Below are positions 1-10,013 of a stretch of DNA of 64,000 nucleotides, one piece after another (position 1 is the first letter of the stretch; each line of letters begins with the position of its first letter). This DNA is from Patagioenas fasciata. Lineage: Eukaryota > Chordata > Aves > Columbiformes > Columbidae. The notes beneath the pieces were generated by a model. The model made no database searches, was not told the origin of the DNA, and saw only the letters and a list, made by a program, of their open reading frames with translations. The DNA lies in the NCBI RefSeq assembly GCF_037038585.1, contig NC_092521.1, positions 109,136,105 through 109,200,104 of the forward strand, written 5' to 3'. The position numbers and the translations under genes are program-made.

Positions 1-20
1 TTTCTGTTAAAAGCTGAGAC

Positions 21-353
21 ATCACAGAATCACAGAATGTTAGGGATTGGAAGGGACCTCAAAAGATCACTTAATCCAATCCCCCTGCCAGAGCAGGAAC
101 ACCCAGATGAGGTTACACAGGAACTTGTCCAGGCGGGTTTTGAATGTCTCCAGAGAAGGAGACTCCACAACCTCCCTGGGCAGCCTGTTCCAGTGTTCTC
201 ACTGAGAAGTTTCTTCTCGTATTTCAGTGGAACCTCTCGTGTTCCAGTTTGTACCCGTTGCCCCTTGTCTTATCATTGGTTGTCACTGAGAAGAGCCTGG
301 CTCCATCCTCCTGACACTCACCCTTTACATATTTATAAACATTAATGAGGTCT
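21..353 (-). mobile_element. CR1 LINE 3' end, antisense
   Basis: The plus strand opens with two copies of an ATCACAGA-type octamer, followed by the antisense CR1 3'-end phrase around 'gattggaagggacctcaaaagatca'-like sequence. Read on the minus strand, this is the last part of the CR1 reverse-transcriptase frame (the 'HWNRLPRE'-like region is recognisable but frame-shifted), then a short 3' UTR and the octamer tail. It is 5'-truncated near 353, which is usual for CR1 because reverse transcription often stops early. The short plus-strand open frames here are shadows of this element. It abuts the CpG-rich block at about 440, so it would sit in the first intron if that block is a minus-strand promoter. 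Identity is confident; the subfamily is not assigned. Confidence 0.93.
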
Positions 354-517
354 AACAAGCAAGAAGGGACAGAACCTCTGGACCTGCTGCACGAGCTCCC
401 ACAGCCGCTGCTGCAGCACGGTGTGGGTGGTACTCACAGCTTCACACGCGGGTCTCACCTCCCAGCGCCTGGTGGGCAGCGACGTGTCCCTGCCCTCCCT
501 GAGGCTGTTTCAGGGCT

Positions 518-528
518 GGGGGCGGGGC
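518..528 (+). promoter_or_regulatory. GC box (Sp1/KLF-type)
   Basis: GGGGGCGGGGC matches the Sp1/KLF GC-box core. It lies 10 bp left of the X-box, inside the CpG-rich block. Confidence 0.6.
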
Positions 529-538
529 TGTGGTTGTT

Positions 539-552
539 GTTACCCTGGCAAC
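539..552. promoter_or_regulatory. RFX X-box
   Basis: GTTACCCTGGCAAC is an imperfect palindrome that fits the RFX X-box consensus (GTNRCC, spacer of 0-3, RGYAAC) at every fixed position, with a 2-bp spacer. Such sites near a start of transcription are typical of ciliary genes controlled by RFX factors. Here it lies about 80 bp upstream of the nearer minus-strand splice donor, so it would be placed well for leftward transcription. The motif is seen directly; binding and the ciliary link are inferred. Confidence 0.6.
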
Positions 553-559
553 GCCCACG

Positions 560-567
560 CCACGTCA
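560..567 (-). promoter_or_regulatory. CRE-like / ATF site
   Basis: CCACGTCA reads TGACGTGG on the minus strand, a CRE half-site variant bound by CREB/ATF factors. It is 8 bp to the right of the X-box. Confidence 0.4.
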
Positions 568-660
568 GCCGCTGTCACAAGAGCTGCCGGGTGCTGCCGG
601 ATCCCACCCTGTACCTCAAGATCTGCCCCCGCGGCTCCGGCTGAGCCGGCTCCAACCTCC

Positions 661-2332
661 GGGACTGAGGGTTGCACATATGTGCACTTGCAACCTAGAA
701 AATCTACACTGAAAAAAGCAAGGGTACAAACCAAATAAAACCAACCCCCAAAACACAGCAGCATTTTCCTGGTGAACTTTTCAGACTGTTGCTTTCGTGT
801 GCTCATGGTGGTTGTTCCTCCTAATGCCTGGGTTCCCAGCGTTTCTCATCACTGAATAGGATCCCAAAGGGAATTTAAACTGCAATTTTGACTTAACATC
901 CCAATTTAAAATTTCCTCATCTGTCTGTAGAAAACCATCATTTTCCTGCATTTGTTTACATTCTCAAGTGGAATTTGTTTACATATATTTTTTTTTAGCT
1001 GCAAATCTTCCCTGATGCAGACTTTGGGTGACGTTAAAGTAGATAAGCATGAAGTAGCTGAACTATGAACTTAATTTGTCATAAATCAAAATCTCTGATT
1101 CTGCTTCTTCACTTTAGTGCAAAGGCAGTTGTATCCATGAGAGAAATTCTGTGAAAGTCTTCAAAGAATCAGACATAAAGCTAAGACATATTGACAGACT
1201 TCATACACTTTCAGCAAATCCCATTGATTACAGCCAGGCATTACTCCCATTGCACAGAGGTCAGCATCTGTGTACAGCTGGGGGACTTCATAGTTTTCAA
1301 TGTTCAGAAAATTTTTAATACTTTCTAGTTTTTGATCTAATCATTAATCCTTGTGCAAACTGAGGGGGTTTTGGCCCAGATCATGAGTTTATGTTCAGAA
1401 ATATTTGATGAGCTTAAAAAATGATTAATTGATCCACTGGGCACAAATCTTATTTTCAAGGATTTAGTCTTCAAGCCATGTTTGGAATTTGTGATCAGGC
1501 TCATCTCCAAAAGGATTGGGATTTCTGTTCCCAGAAATCTAGTTAAATGCCCTGTCTCTGCTCCATTCTATGAAGAATGCAATATTCTAGAAAAGATACT
1601 GTTCAGAGATTGACTGCGCATTTTCCTTCTGAGCATGTGAACTCTCAGGACTCAAAGAAACATGGAAAACATAAATAAATTGCATGTAATCATAACCAAA
1701 AGTTTTAACGAAAAAACAGGTGAGAACAAACACATAGTTGAAAAAAAAAAAAAAAAAAAAAAAGAAAGAAACCATTTGGGGTTACTTGTATTGTAGTCAC
1801 AAAGCTTACAAATACATATTGAAGATATTTTCTTAGGTACATTGAACTACTAGTTCCACAAATAAAGTAACTTCATATGACCTTCACTGAGATTGCATGA
1901 CTTCATTTCCATATTCTTCCCTTGTCTGCTACAAAATAGAAAATACTGTCCCATTACCAGTCTAAGAACAACTATGATTAATGCAATTAAAACGGGAATT
2001 ATCCCACAAACTTCAGAAGTCATCTGCTCTATTTTCGTGTGTTGGCATGTTTCAATCAGTTATTTTTCCTTTCACTTTAATAATTATTTTATTATTTCAT
2101 ATTAATTTGCTTTTGATAAATCAAATCCAACACACTGAGGGACCTCAAAGCAGGTTTAGCTCTTAGTTGCATCACGCTTTAAAGATCCAAAACAAGATAT
2201 TGTTTTTCCCTCAGTGGCCTCCATAAATATACATTAGACATACTGTAAAGGGACTGAAGCTGCCAGCTCCAAAGTTGGCTTTCTATAACCAGAAATCTTG
2301 TATCACAAATACATGGCTGTTTCATTTGTTTG
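661..2332. other. Unannotated AT-rich noncoding DNA
   Basis: No gene, recognised repeat or exon is seen. The only distinct feature is an A23 run at 1741-1763 followed by a GAAA-rich tail. Short open frames here resemble no known protein. Confidence 0.7.
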
Positions 2333-2380
2333 TGGGTTTGTGTGCGTGTGTGTGTGGTGGTTTTTGTGTGTGTGTGTGGT
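2333..2380. repeat. Impure (TG)n microsatellite
   Basis: Two TG runs are separated by GGTGGTTTTT, followed by T/G-rich sequence up to the LTR insertion point at 2398. Confidence 0.85.
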
Positions 2381-2393
2381 TTTGTTTTGCTTT

Positions 2394-2398
2394 TGGTT
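2394..2398. repeat. 5' target-site duplication of the solo LTR
   Basis: TGGTT immediately left of the LTR, identical to the copy at 3112-3116. Confidence 0.85.
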
Positions 2399-3111
2399 TG
2401 TGGTGGTTTGACTGAAAATGAGTTCATTTTCTTCATGGAGTTAGAAAACTTTCTTTTTCATAGCTAGCACAGTCATTATTTGGACTTAGTTTGAGAACAA
2501 GAGAGAACACTCCAGCAGAGATAATTTTTTTAATTGCTCTGGTCTGAGAGCCAAGGACACTCTGAGCACTCTGCCCACAGGTGTGAGGCATTGAGGAAGA
2601 TTGGGAAGAGATGGGGCAGAGCTTGACTGACATCCATGCTGATCAATAAGAGTATTCCATCCCATTAGCATCATGCTTCATATTTAAGGAGAGTGGGGAT
2701 CTTCAGGTTTCTCTTGGGTGTTTCTCACTCTTGCTCTCTCTCTTAGGCATTTAGTTTGGGAGGTTTAGTTTGGCCTTTTGCCATTTTACAGAGGCCTCTG
2801 GGCTTTTTCTGCCTTTTTCCTCTTTTTTCTCTCTTTGGGTTCAGCTGTTCAGGACCACGTGCTGCTTCCTGGGACTGGCTGCTCGATGGGGATGGAGTTT
2901 GTGAGGAACTGCATTGAGTATCTTTCATATTCTATTTATATATATATTTACTAGTAGTGTATTAGTATTTTGTTATTTTATTAAACTGTGTTTATCTCAA
3001 TCCAAGTTCCTCCCTTCCCTTTCAATTCTCTCCTGTGTTGAGGAGGAGATGGGGAGAGGCTGAGTGAGGGGCTATTGTGGTTGTAGTGCTAGCTCACGTT
3101 AAACCATGACA
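2399..3111 (+). mobile_element. Solo LTR of an avian endogenous retrovirus (ERVL-like)
   Basis: This 713-bp element starts with TGT (2399) and ends with ACA (3111). The 5 bases before it (TGGTT, 2394-2398) are repeated exactly after it (3112-3116), so it is a complete insertion with its target-site duplication. A TATA-like TATTTAAGG lies at 2681-2689 and a polyadenylation signal ATTAAA at 2980-2985, giving a U3-R-U5 order on the plus strand. The 3' part, around the Ser/Pro-coding-like pyrimidine tract and the terminal GTTAAACCATGACA, matches an LTR type I know from bird genomes. No gag, pol or env sequence flanks it, so it is a solo LTR left by recombination between two LTRs. A 5-bp duplication fits ERVL-type integration better than the 4 bp or 6 bp usual for class I and class II elements. 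Family name is not certain. Confidence 0.9.
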
Positions 3112-3116
3112 TGGTT
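3112..3116. repeat. 3' target-site duplication of the solo LTR
   Basis: TGGTT immediately right of the LTR, identical to the copy at 2394-2398. Confidence 0.85.
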
Positions 3117-4278
3117 CCATCCTTCCAAGCTCCTGAAGATATTTAGAAGCCTTGCTACTGTTTTTTCAGGAATAAGAAACTTAAATCCAATCTGTAATCA
3201 TGTACCATGTAAATTCTATTAGCATGTTCTGTATGTTTTCAGATTACATGAATGACTGTTACATAACCTTTTTTCCTAATTCTGGTTTTCCTTATCTTTT
3301 TAATTTATATATACACTCCATAAAGATTTCAAGGTTTAAATTCCAGCATGTAATAAAAAAGAACCACTAAAAGAGAACATCAGATGCAGCAAACACATAT
3401 AATGTGACTATAGATTCATTTTGCCATACTTCTCCTTACCTTGTGCTCAAGTCCTTGGTTAAAATATATAAATATTATTTACAGCAAGGCAAACACATAT
3501 GGCTTGTCATTCACAAGGGAGAGTCCTAATGACCAAGTAACTTGGGATTTTGTTTGCTTGCTCTTTCTCTGGTACCATCTGTCTCATCTTGTTGGCTGCC
3601 TAATGTCACAGTTCAGTTGAAGTCATGACTACACAAGCCTCAGGCTCACATGCAAAGAGGGTAGGCACTGAAAGCCCCTTCCTTAGAGGTGTGAGTCATG
3701 TTTTTAAACAGCGTCAGATTCAGAAAGGTAGGAGAAACAAAAAAAAAAAGGAAAGGAAAATGAAAATAGGAAAAAGGTTTTCCATTTCCTAGGCAAGTCT
3801 ACTAGCCAGTATATTAATAAGAGTTATCTACCCCTCCCCTTCCAATGCTAAAAGAAAAATTGAATCTGTGTTCATCTTAAAGAGAGAATTTTAATTGGCT
3901 TGCAGGTTCCCAACATGGGGCAGCAAAAGTCATGAAAGTAAAGGAGAGGCACAACTTCAGGCACACCACTTTCTTCAGTATTTCCAATTCTCCTGCTTTC
4001 AGGGTAGGTCTACATTTAAATTTTAGTTCAGATCAGTTGTTGTTTTCCAAGTGAACCCCAGGATTGTTACGCTTAGATTGTGTCATGGTGTTGCAGCACA
4101 CATACGCTCTCAGATTGAGCTACAGTGAAAGATGCCCCACTGATAATGATCAGTTGGTCCAGGAAGTCAGTCTAAAGCCAGTCCAAAATAAAAGTTTTGA
4201 AAACAAAGATAGCACTGAGACCTTGGCCCTCATGGTCTCAGCACCAGCTGGTTTGCTTTCTGGTCCTATCCATCTTGG

Positions 4279-4307
4279 CCAATCCTAACTGCCAATGTTG
4301 GCATTGG
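4279..4307. promoter_or_regulatory. Cluster of three CCAAT boxes
   Basis: CCAAT at 4279-4283 and 4292-4296, and its reverse complement ATTGG at 4303-4307. The last two form an inverted repeat, GCCAAT and ATTGGC, around a 6-base loop. Multiple closely spaced CCAAT boxes are typical of NF-Y targets, but there is no CpG island or recognised exon nearby. Confidence 0.3.
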
Positions 4308-4780
4308 CTAAGATACCCCCTTGCCTTTTCCATCCTCACTCTTTATTCGCGTGCCCCTTTGCCCATGTTTAACTTTCCCTGTCCCTTATTCTATTGGACC
4401 TATATGCTTTGTGAACTCCATTTTCAGGGTGACAATTAACATGCCAGCATAGCAGTGGCATGCCTGAGGTCACCCTTCAGACCACCAGTGAATCAAGGAT
4501 CACTCATGTCAGAGTACCAATCACACAATATTATACACATCAGAAGCAATCCACTGTTCACTTACGCAAATGTATACATTAGTGTAAGACTTGTGCAAAA
4601 TAGAGCTGATTTTTAGGACTGTTCTCAGTAGAAATTCTACACTCAAGATGAAATATCATATCACTTTAGCCTTCTGTATCTAAGTTAATCACATAAAATT
4701 TAACTATCCCTTATGCACTTCTGTCTCACAACTAATGTTTGCAAGGTGCATTAAAATTTTCTAGTAAAGGTGCTGTTAAA

Positions 4781-4820
4781 TTATAATTACTATTTGATTA
4801 CTATAATTACTATTTGAATT
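4781..4820. repeat. 20-bp tandem duplication
   Basis: Two adjacent 20-bp copies built around ATAATTACTATTTGA. They differ at only a few positions, chiefly the first base and the last few. Confidence 0.7.
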
Positions 4821-7800
4821 GATAACTGAATCTGTTTGACATACTGTGAGTTCACTTCCTTTTTTTCCCCTCCTAGCTCCTCAACTCATAGTAAAAATGC
4901 ATTACAGTGCTACAGTTCCAAGAGGAAAGCAAGTGATGCTGGTGTTCACAAGTACTACTCCCAGCATTAAAGACTGGAAAGGCTGTTCGTTCTTGGACTA
5001 CTGAGATAAATGATGCTGGTGTTACAGGACTCTTCTGTCCACCCGGATGCAATCAAGGTTGAAATACTAGTACTTGAATAAAGGTCCTCACAAGTGAATT
5101 ACCCATCACCAGTCTGAAAGAGGCTAGAGGCTACTATTTTTAGGTAAACCTCCTTCCTACAATTTGCTTGTTATATGTATCTATATGAACATTTCAAAAA
5201 TATGGAAAATCTACATCATTCAGGGTCCTGCCATCACCAGGTAATCCCTTTATTCACTTACTCTGAGGAATCATCTATTAAGTTCTGGAAGAAAAATGTG
5301 CTACTTGGCATCTCTGCAGAGAAGTATCTGAGAAATATGCAAAAGATGACCTTATGGCTCGAAAGAACTCTTGAGATAATTGATCTACAAACATACACAT
5401 TATCAGACAGTAAAGCAAATTATAACCAGCCACTAAAGGTACTGGTGGCTCAATAAATTATTTCCTGACATTCCAGTATATTACAGAGGCAGCATATCTT
5501 TCCTTTGGGGTTCATATCACAGCAGGTCCATTTTCTTTGTAAACTCTAGATGGAGATGCACAAAAAGAAAAAGAAGAATCTAAACAAAGCTATAAATATA
5601 ATGACAGGTTTGACTTTTGAAAATGAAAACGTCTTGCTAGGCTATTTGCTCAAAATCGAGACTATGGCAACAGTTTTCCTGTCTGGTACTTACATGATTG
5701 TGTGGTACAGTACTGTATATATTTTCCCAGAAAAATAGGAAATAAAAAGCCCTACATTTAACCTGACAGGATATGATTAAAGAAGCTTTTCCTGTCTTTG
5801 ACATCTATACATACAACAGCAGTAGATGAAATCTCTGACTGTTGAGATTGTTATTCTTCCTCTCTCTCCAAGTAAGTACAAAAATTCCCAAAATCCAGTT
5901 CCAGGCTATTGAATGGCTCAGAGCACCAACAATTCTGCATATACATTTTGACCTGCCCAATGATTGACTCAAATTTATTCTAAGTTAATAGTAACTAGAA
6001 AATTGAACTACTGTCCGTGGCTATATAGGAAAAAATGATCATTTCAGGTGAAAACCTATTGGCCAGCTGTCAGTATTATCACAACTGTTACTTTTGCTGG
6101 CAGTTTCCAAGCTGGTAAGAATGAATGGGCCGCATAAAATGAGCTAGTATCTTACTTCTAAAGGCACGCTGATGAGCCAGCATACAGATGTTTGAACAGC
6201 TACTAAAGCAACAGTAAATACTTACACACCTCCTTATATCAAAGCACTCCAACTGTTTTCTAACATGCAGAATTTCAAGAATTAGTCTGAAAATAAAATT
6301 TAATTAATTTTGGCTTTATCAGTAAAAATTGCTTCTGTGACTATGAGAGCAACTTAAGCTTTCCAAACATCTCCTAAGGAGATAACAGAATGTTTAAAAG
6401 CATCCACTAAAATTTCTTCCCATGATATTCAATGAAAGATCTCATCCTCAGGTTTTGGCATACTTTTTCTACCAGATAGACTTAGCATAGTTTTTTAAGA
6501 CATTAACTAAAAGCCACAAGTCACAGTGGCTACTCAAGATTGCAAACCTAATCTTGAGAATAATTTGCATCAAGATCAATGCTTATGCAGGAATCTTTTC
6601 TGTGTTTGGCATTATGGATATTTCTGTTTCATTTCAGAAATCACTTGGACTGATAAATAGGTGGTCAAAATATTAGCTTAGATGGACATCACATAAGGAC
6701 AATAATCTACAGCTACTATGTAGGCAAATAACCTATTTGCTTTGAAACAGAAGTGTCTAAAGGTAACCTGCTGAAATGGTATGCTTACTTCAGAAAATTA
6801 AATAATTAGAAACAAAAAAACAGAGTGTTTCCTCTCTGCAGTACTGAATTAGATGTGAGCACAAATCAGCTGAAATAACATTCCCATTTTTTTCTTGCTC
6901 TGCAACTTGTCTTCAGTACCGCTGATCAGCATATGCTTGATATCAGCAAACCTGGAACAGCTTCCACACAACCTTCAGTAGCAACCGTACTTGCCCCAAG
7001 CAAAACACAGCATTGTTAATCAAGTCCATGAAGTGAGATGGAAATATAATGCAGCCTTATGACTCAAATGCGGTGAACTCTTATCAATACTAAACAAACA
7101 AAATACACAACACGTGCTACTACAATTTGCCTGCTGGAACAAATGGAGGAAAAAAGTAATGGACGACTGTGAAGATGACCACCCTCTTCACACCTCTGGG
7201 AAATTCTGCATCTGGTTTACTCTAGAATGGAAGTTTTCTATGCATCCATCCAGAAGAAAGAACAGTTTTAAATCCATTAATAGCTTGTTGAATAAGTATA
7301 TCTCAGAAGTGCACCTATATAAGTGTTGTGTGTTTACTATGTGCATCCATTACTTGAAATGAAGGATCTAGTCACTAGCAGCTTTCTTTCAGCTAAAGTT
7401 TGAATAAATATTCATTGTAAAACGAATCAATTTCTGTTTACCTCCTTCCAATGTGCCAATTTTGAGCAGTAATGAAAACAAAGCTATGAGCTGAAAATAA
7501 GGCTCTAAGAGGTTGAAAGCCATTCCTTCTAATAAAAAGCAGAACATGCTTCTTTAAGTCATTATTTTCCTCACGAGGACAGATTTCCTCATGCAGTAAA
7601 ATGCCTCCATTCAAAGCATTACAAGGTTGAAAAGTGTGCTGGATTCTCCATCACAGCAATATTTCCATAGGAAGTAGAAGGGCAAGTTAAAATAATAGTT
7701 TAGCTGTTTTTTTTTGGTTTAGTTTGGATGTTTTTTTTCTTTGTCAATTCCTATAAATCATTATAACTTGAAATTGCTTTCTTTTGTTGGTGTCCTGGAG

Positions 7801-9325
7801 TCTGATATGTTCATCATTCCACCCACAGAGAAGCAAAGGAACCCTAGAAGTACAGCCATACATAAAACCAATGCACAAAGGTATCTTTCTTTGTCCATGT
7901 TCAAATAAATAGATATTCTTTCAACTTAAACGCATACTTGCCATATTCAAATATATTTGATACTTCTAAAAGCACTATCTATTTTAAGTTGTTCAGCATA
8001 CTTTTTCCACAGAGAAACAGCGACTGTGAAGAACAGATGATACCGCTGGCTTGAGTCTGAAATGAGATTGTCCTAAGGAGGTGTCAGGAAAATCTTCTCT
8101 CTTCCTCTAACCTCCTACTTGAGGTTGGGAATTAGGAAGCACAACAAAAAAATCAACTAAGATAACAGGAGGTAGCTACCCAGAAGGCCTGAAAATTACA
8201 CTCTTGGTACATTGTATGTTTAACATATTTATACACATTAGTAGTCGTTTATTTTACACACATGCTCAAATACCAGAATACATACCTGAAAAAAAAATTC
8301 AGCTTGTATATGTAAAAAATGTGAGTGTAATCACGAAGACAGTGATAGAAATTGTCCAAATGTTCTTAAAACTATACCTGCAAATATTTAAGGTGTGCTT
8401 TTAAAATGTTGGGTTTGTTCTAATCCTATGAAATTATTGTTCCAAGAAAGCCAGCTGGAAGTAGTAATTCAACAAACAGCTTAAATAGATGTAAACCCAT
8501 CACGCAAATTACTGTGGAAAAAAAGGAATTAAAAAAATATTCTGTTTTCTTCTCTCTTTTAGGGTGGTAATTATATTCCTGTTTGAACAGACAGAAGAGA
8601 CACAAGGAAAAAAAATATACCAAGTACAGCTACGAATTTTAAATAATATAGCTTCATGAACACCTAACAAAAAACTTTTTATAGTATTCAGAATATATAT
8701 ATGTATTTTAAATCAAATTATAAACCTTCCAATATTTATCTGACAACCCACTTGTTCCACTGGATGTAGTTGCCAGGATACCATGAAAGATCCTCGCTTC
8801 TCTCAGTAGTCTTAGACCCGCATACAGTGCCATACATATAATTCTTTAATCCTGTTGTAAATTTTATCTGACCTTTCACTCAGTACTGTTTAAGTAAAAA
8901 ATAAATGTTTATTCATGAACAAATCTATGTATTTGTTGATCTATATTCAGATCACAAGCTGAATAGGAAAAGCTATGTGATGAAATTTCATGCCGAACTG
9001 TACAACAGACACTATGTAATTCATTTTCCTTTTCAAGAGTTGATGATCCTCAGTTTCAAAATATATGTCAATAATATCTAACAGTTTTCTATAAATATTC
9101 AAACATTGAGGTAGAAGAATGAGAGAAAAGAATAGAAAAGTCTGCCATGGAACTGCAATAACACTGATAGCCATGTGGATACAAAGTTAAAAAGTTGGTC
9201 AAGACTTTTTGGAGAAGTATTACATTTTAAACACAAGTTTAATTACCACTGTGATAGACATGGTATGCACCTTGTTGTGCCTTAAACAGCTGGTTTTTTG
9301 CAACTTCTGGCAGTAAGTAGAAAAG

Positions 9326-10013
9326 TGTTGTGGAGACAGAACTTATCTCTTCCTCGAGGCCTACCTATTCTTTGCGAAACAAAGGCATCAATCTTTGAGA
9401 TAAAGGCATTAACAGTATCTCTTCCTTGAGTTTTCATTAATTAGGCCGGAACAAAGGCAGGGTCATTCAGCAATCACTGACCAGCTAGGGGAAATAACGA
9501 ATCACCACTAACCCTGGAGGAAACAACCAACTCACTTCTGGGCACTTCTGAGACCACTGACCTATTTCTGTGACCACCAACCCATTTCTGGAACAATCTC
9601 CTTAACTAGCGTGAGGAGGAGCAGAGGGAGGAGATGAGCTGCTTTCTCCTATCTTGCATTCAAATGGACTACAGTATGAAAAAACTACTCATTTGGGACA
9701 CCATGAGTGAAGTTTCATTGCACCCACTGCCAAGAGAGCTACAGAGATCATCAATGGACCCTGGAGTGGTGAAATCTTACCTTTCTTCTGATATCTTAAT
9801 CTATCTCTCTTTTCCCTTTCTCTCTTTCTAACTATATTCTGGGCATATAAGGGTAATACCATTGTGAGTTTTGCAGTTGAAGTCTTGTTAGGTTTTATGA
9901 TATAGTTACAAACTTTTGCCAAGCCACTATTCACTATAATTCCACTGAGTTCTTAGTAAATTAGTAATTTAACTGAACCTCCCGAGTAATTGTCATTACT
10001 CCTGGTTACCGCA
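9326..10013 (+). mobile_element. Probable solo LTR, divergent
   Basis: The block begins TGTTGTGGAGAC and can be ended at TTACCGCA, about 690 bp later. A TATA-like CATATAAG sits near 9844-9851, followed by about 160 bp that would be R-U5. The proposed U3 carries imperfect repeats built around 'CACCAACCCATTTCTGG' between about 9520 and 9595, as retroviral enhancers often do. Flanking bases AAAAG and AAGAG are only a 4-of-5 match, so the duplication is not proven. No canonical AATAAA is seen in the 3' part. The overall make-up resembles bird LTRs, but I cannot name the family. The open frames at 9634-9934 lie within it and are not genes. Confidence 0.45.

Larger units (their letters stand above)
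440..660. promoter_or_regulatory. CpG-rich promoter-like block
   Basis: By eye about 17 CpGs fall within about 220 bp, while the rest of the window is strongly CpG-poor. The block carries a GC box, an X-box and a CRE-like site within 50 bp, the layout of a housekeeping or ciliary-gene promoter. Two good splice donors lie on the minus strand just to the left (donor GT at 457-458 and at 436-437). That suggests a short, probably noncoding first exon transcribed leftward and leaving the window. No clear ATG-initiated coding exon is seen on either strand. Transcription to the right or in both directions cannot be excluded. An alternative is a GC-rich repeat or a fragment of an unrecognised element, but the ordered factor sites argue for a real promoter. 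Confidence 0.6.
3117..9325. other. Unannotated AT-rich noncoding DNA
   Basis: About 6 kb with no recognisable gene. It holds a CCAAT-box cluster (4279-4307), a 20-bp tandem duplication (4781-4820), several A- or T-rich runs, and open frames of up to 93 codons that resemble no known protein and lack convincing exon boundaries. Confidence 0.7.

Noticed and set aside
37..806. Overlapping open frames of 60-105 codons at the left end
   Set aside because: They are shadows of the antisense CR1 and of the GC-rich block. No frame resembles a known protein and none has convincing exon limits.
1741..1763. A23 run as the tail of a processed pseudogene
   Set aside because: The sequence to its left shows no mRNA-like coding remains, and no flanking duplication was found.
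2333..2380. TG repeat as a Z-DNA regulatory element
   Set aside because: It is short and interrupted. Nothing beyond the repeat itself supports a regulatory role.
9634..9934. Open frames of 65 and 81 codons
   Set aside because: They lie inside the probable LTR and show no protein resemblance.
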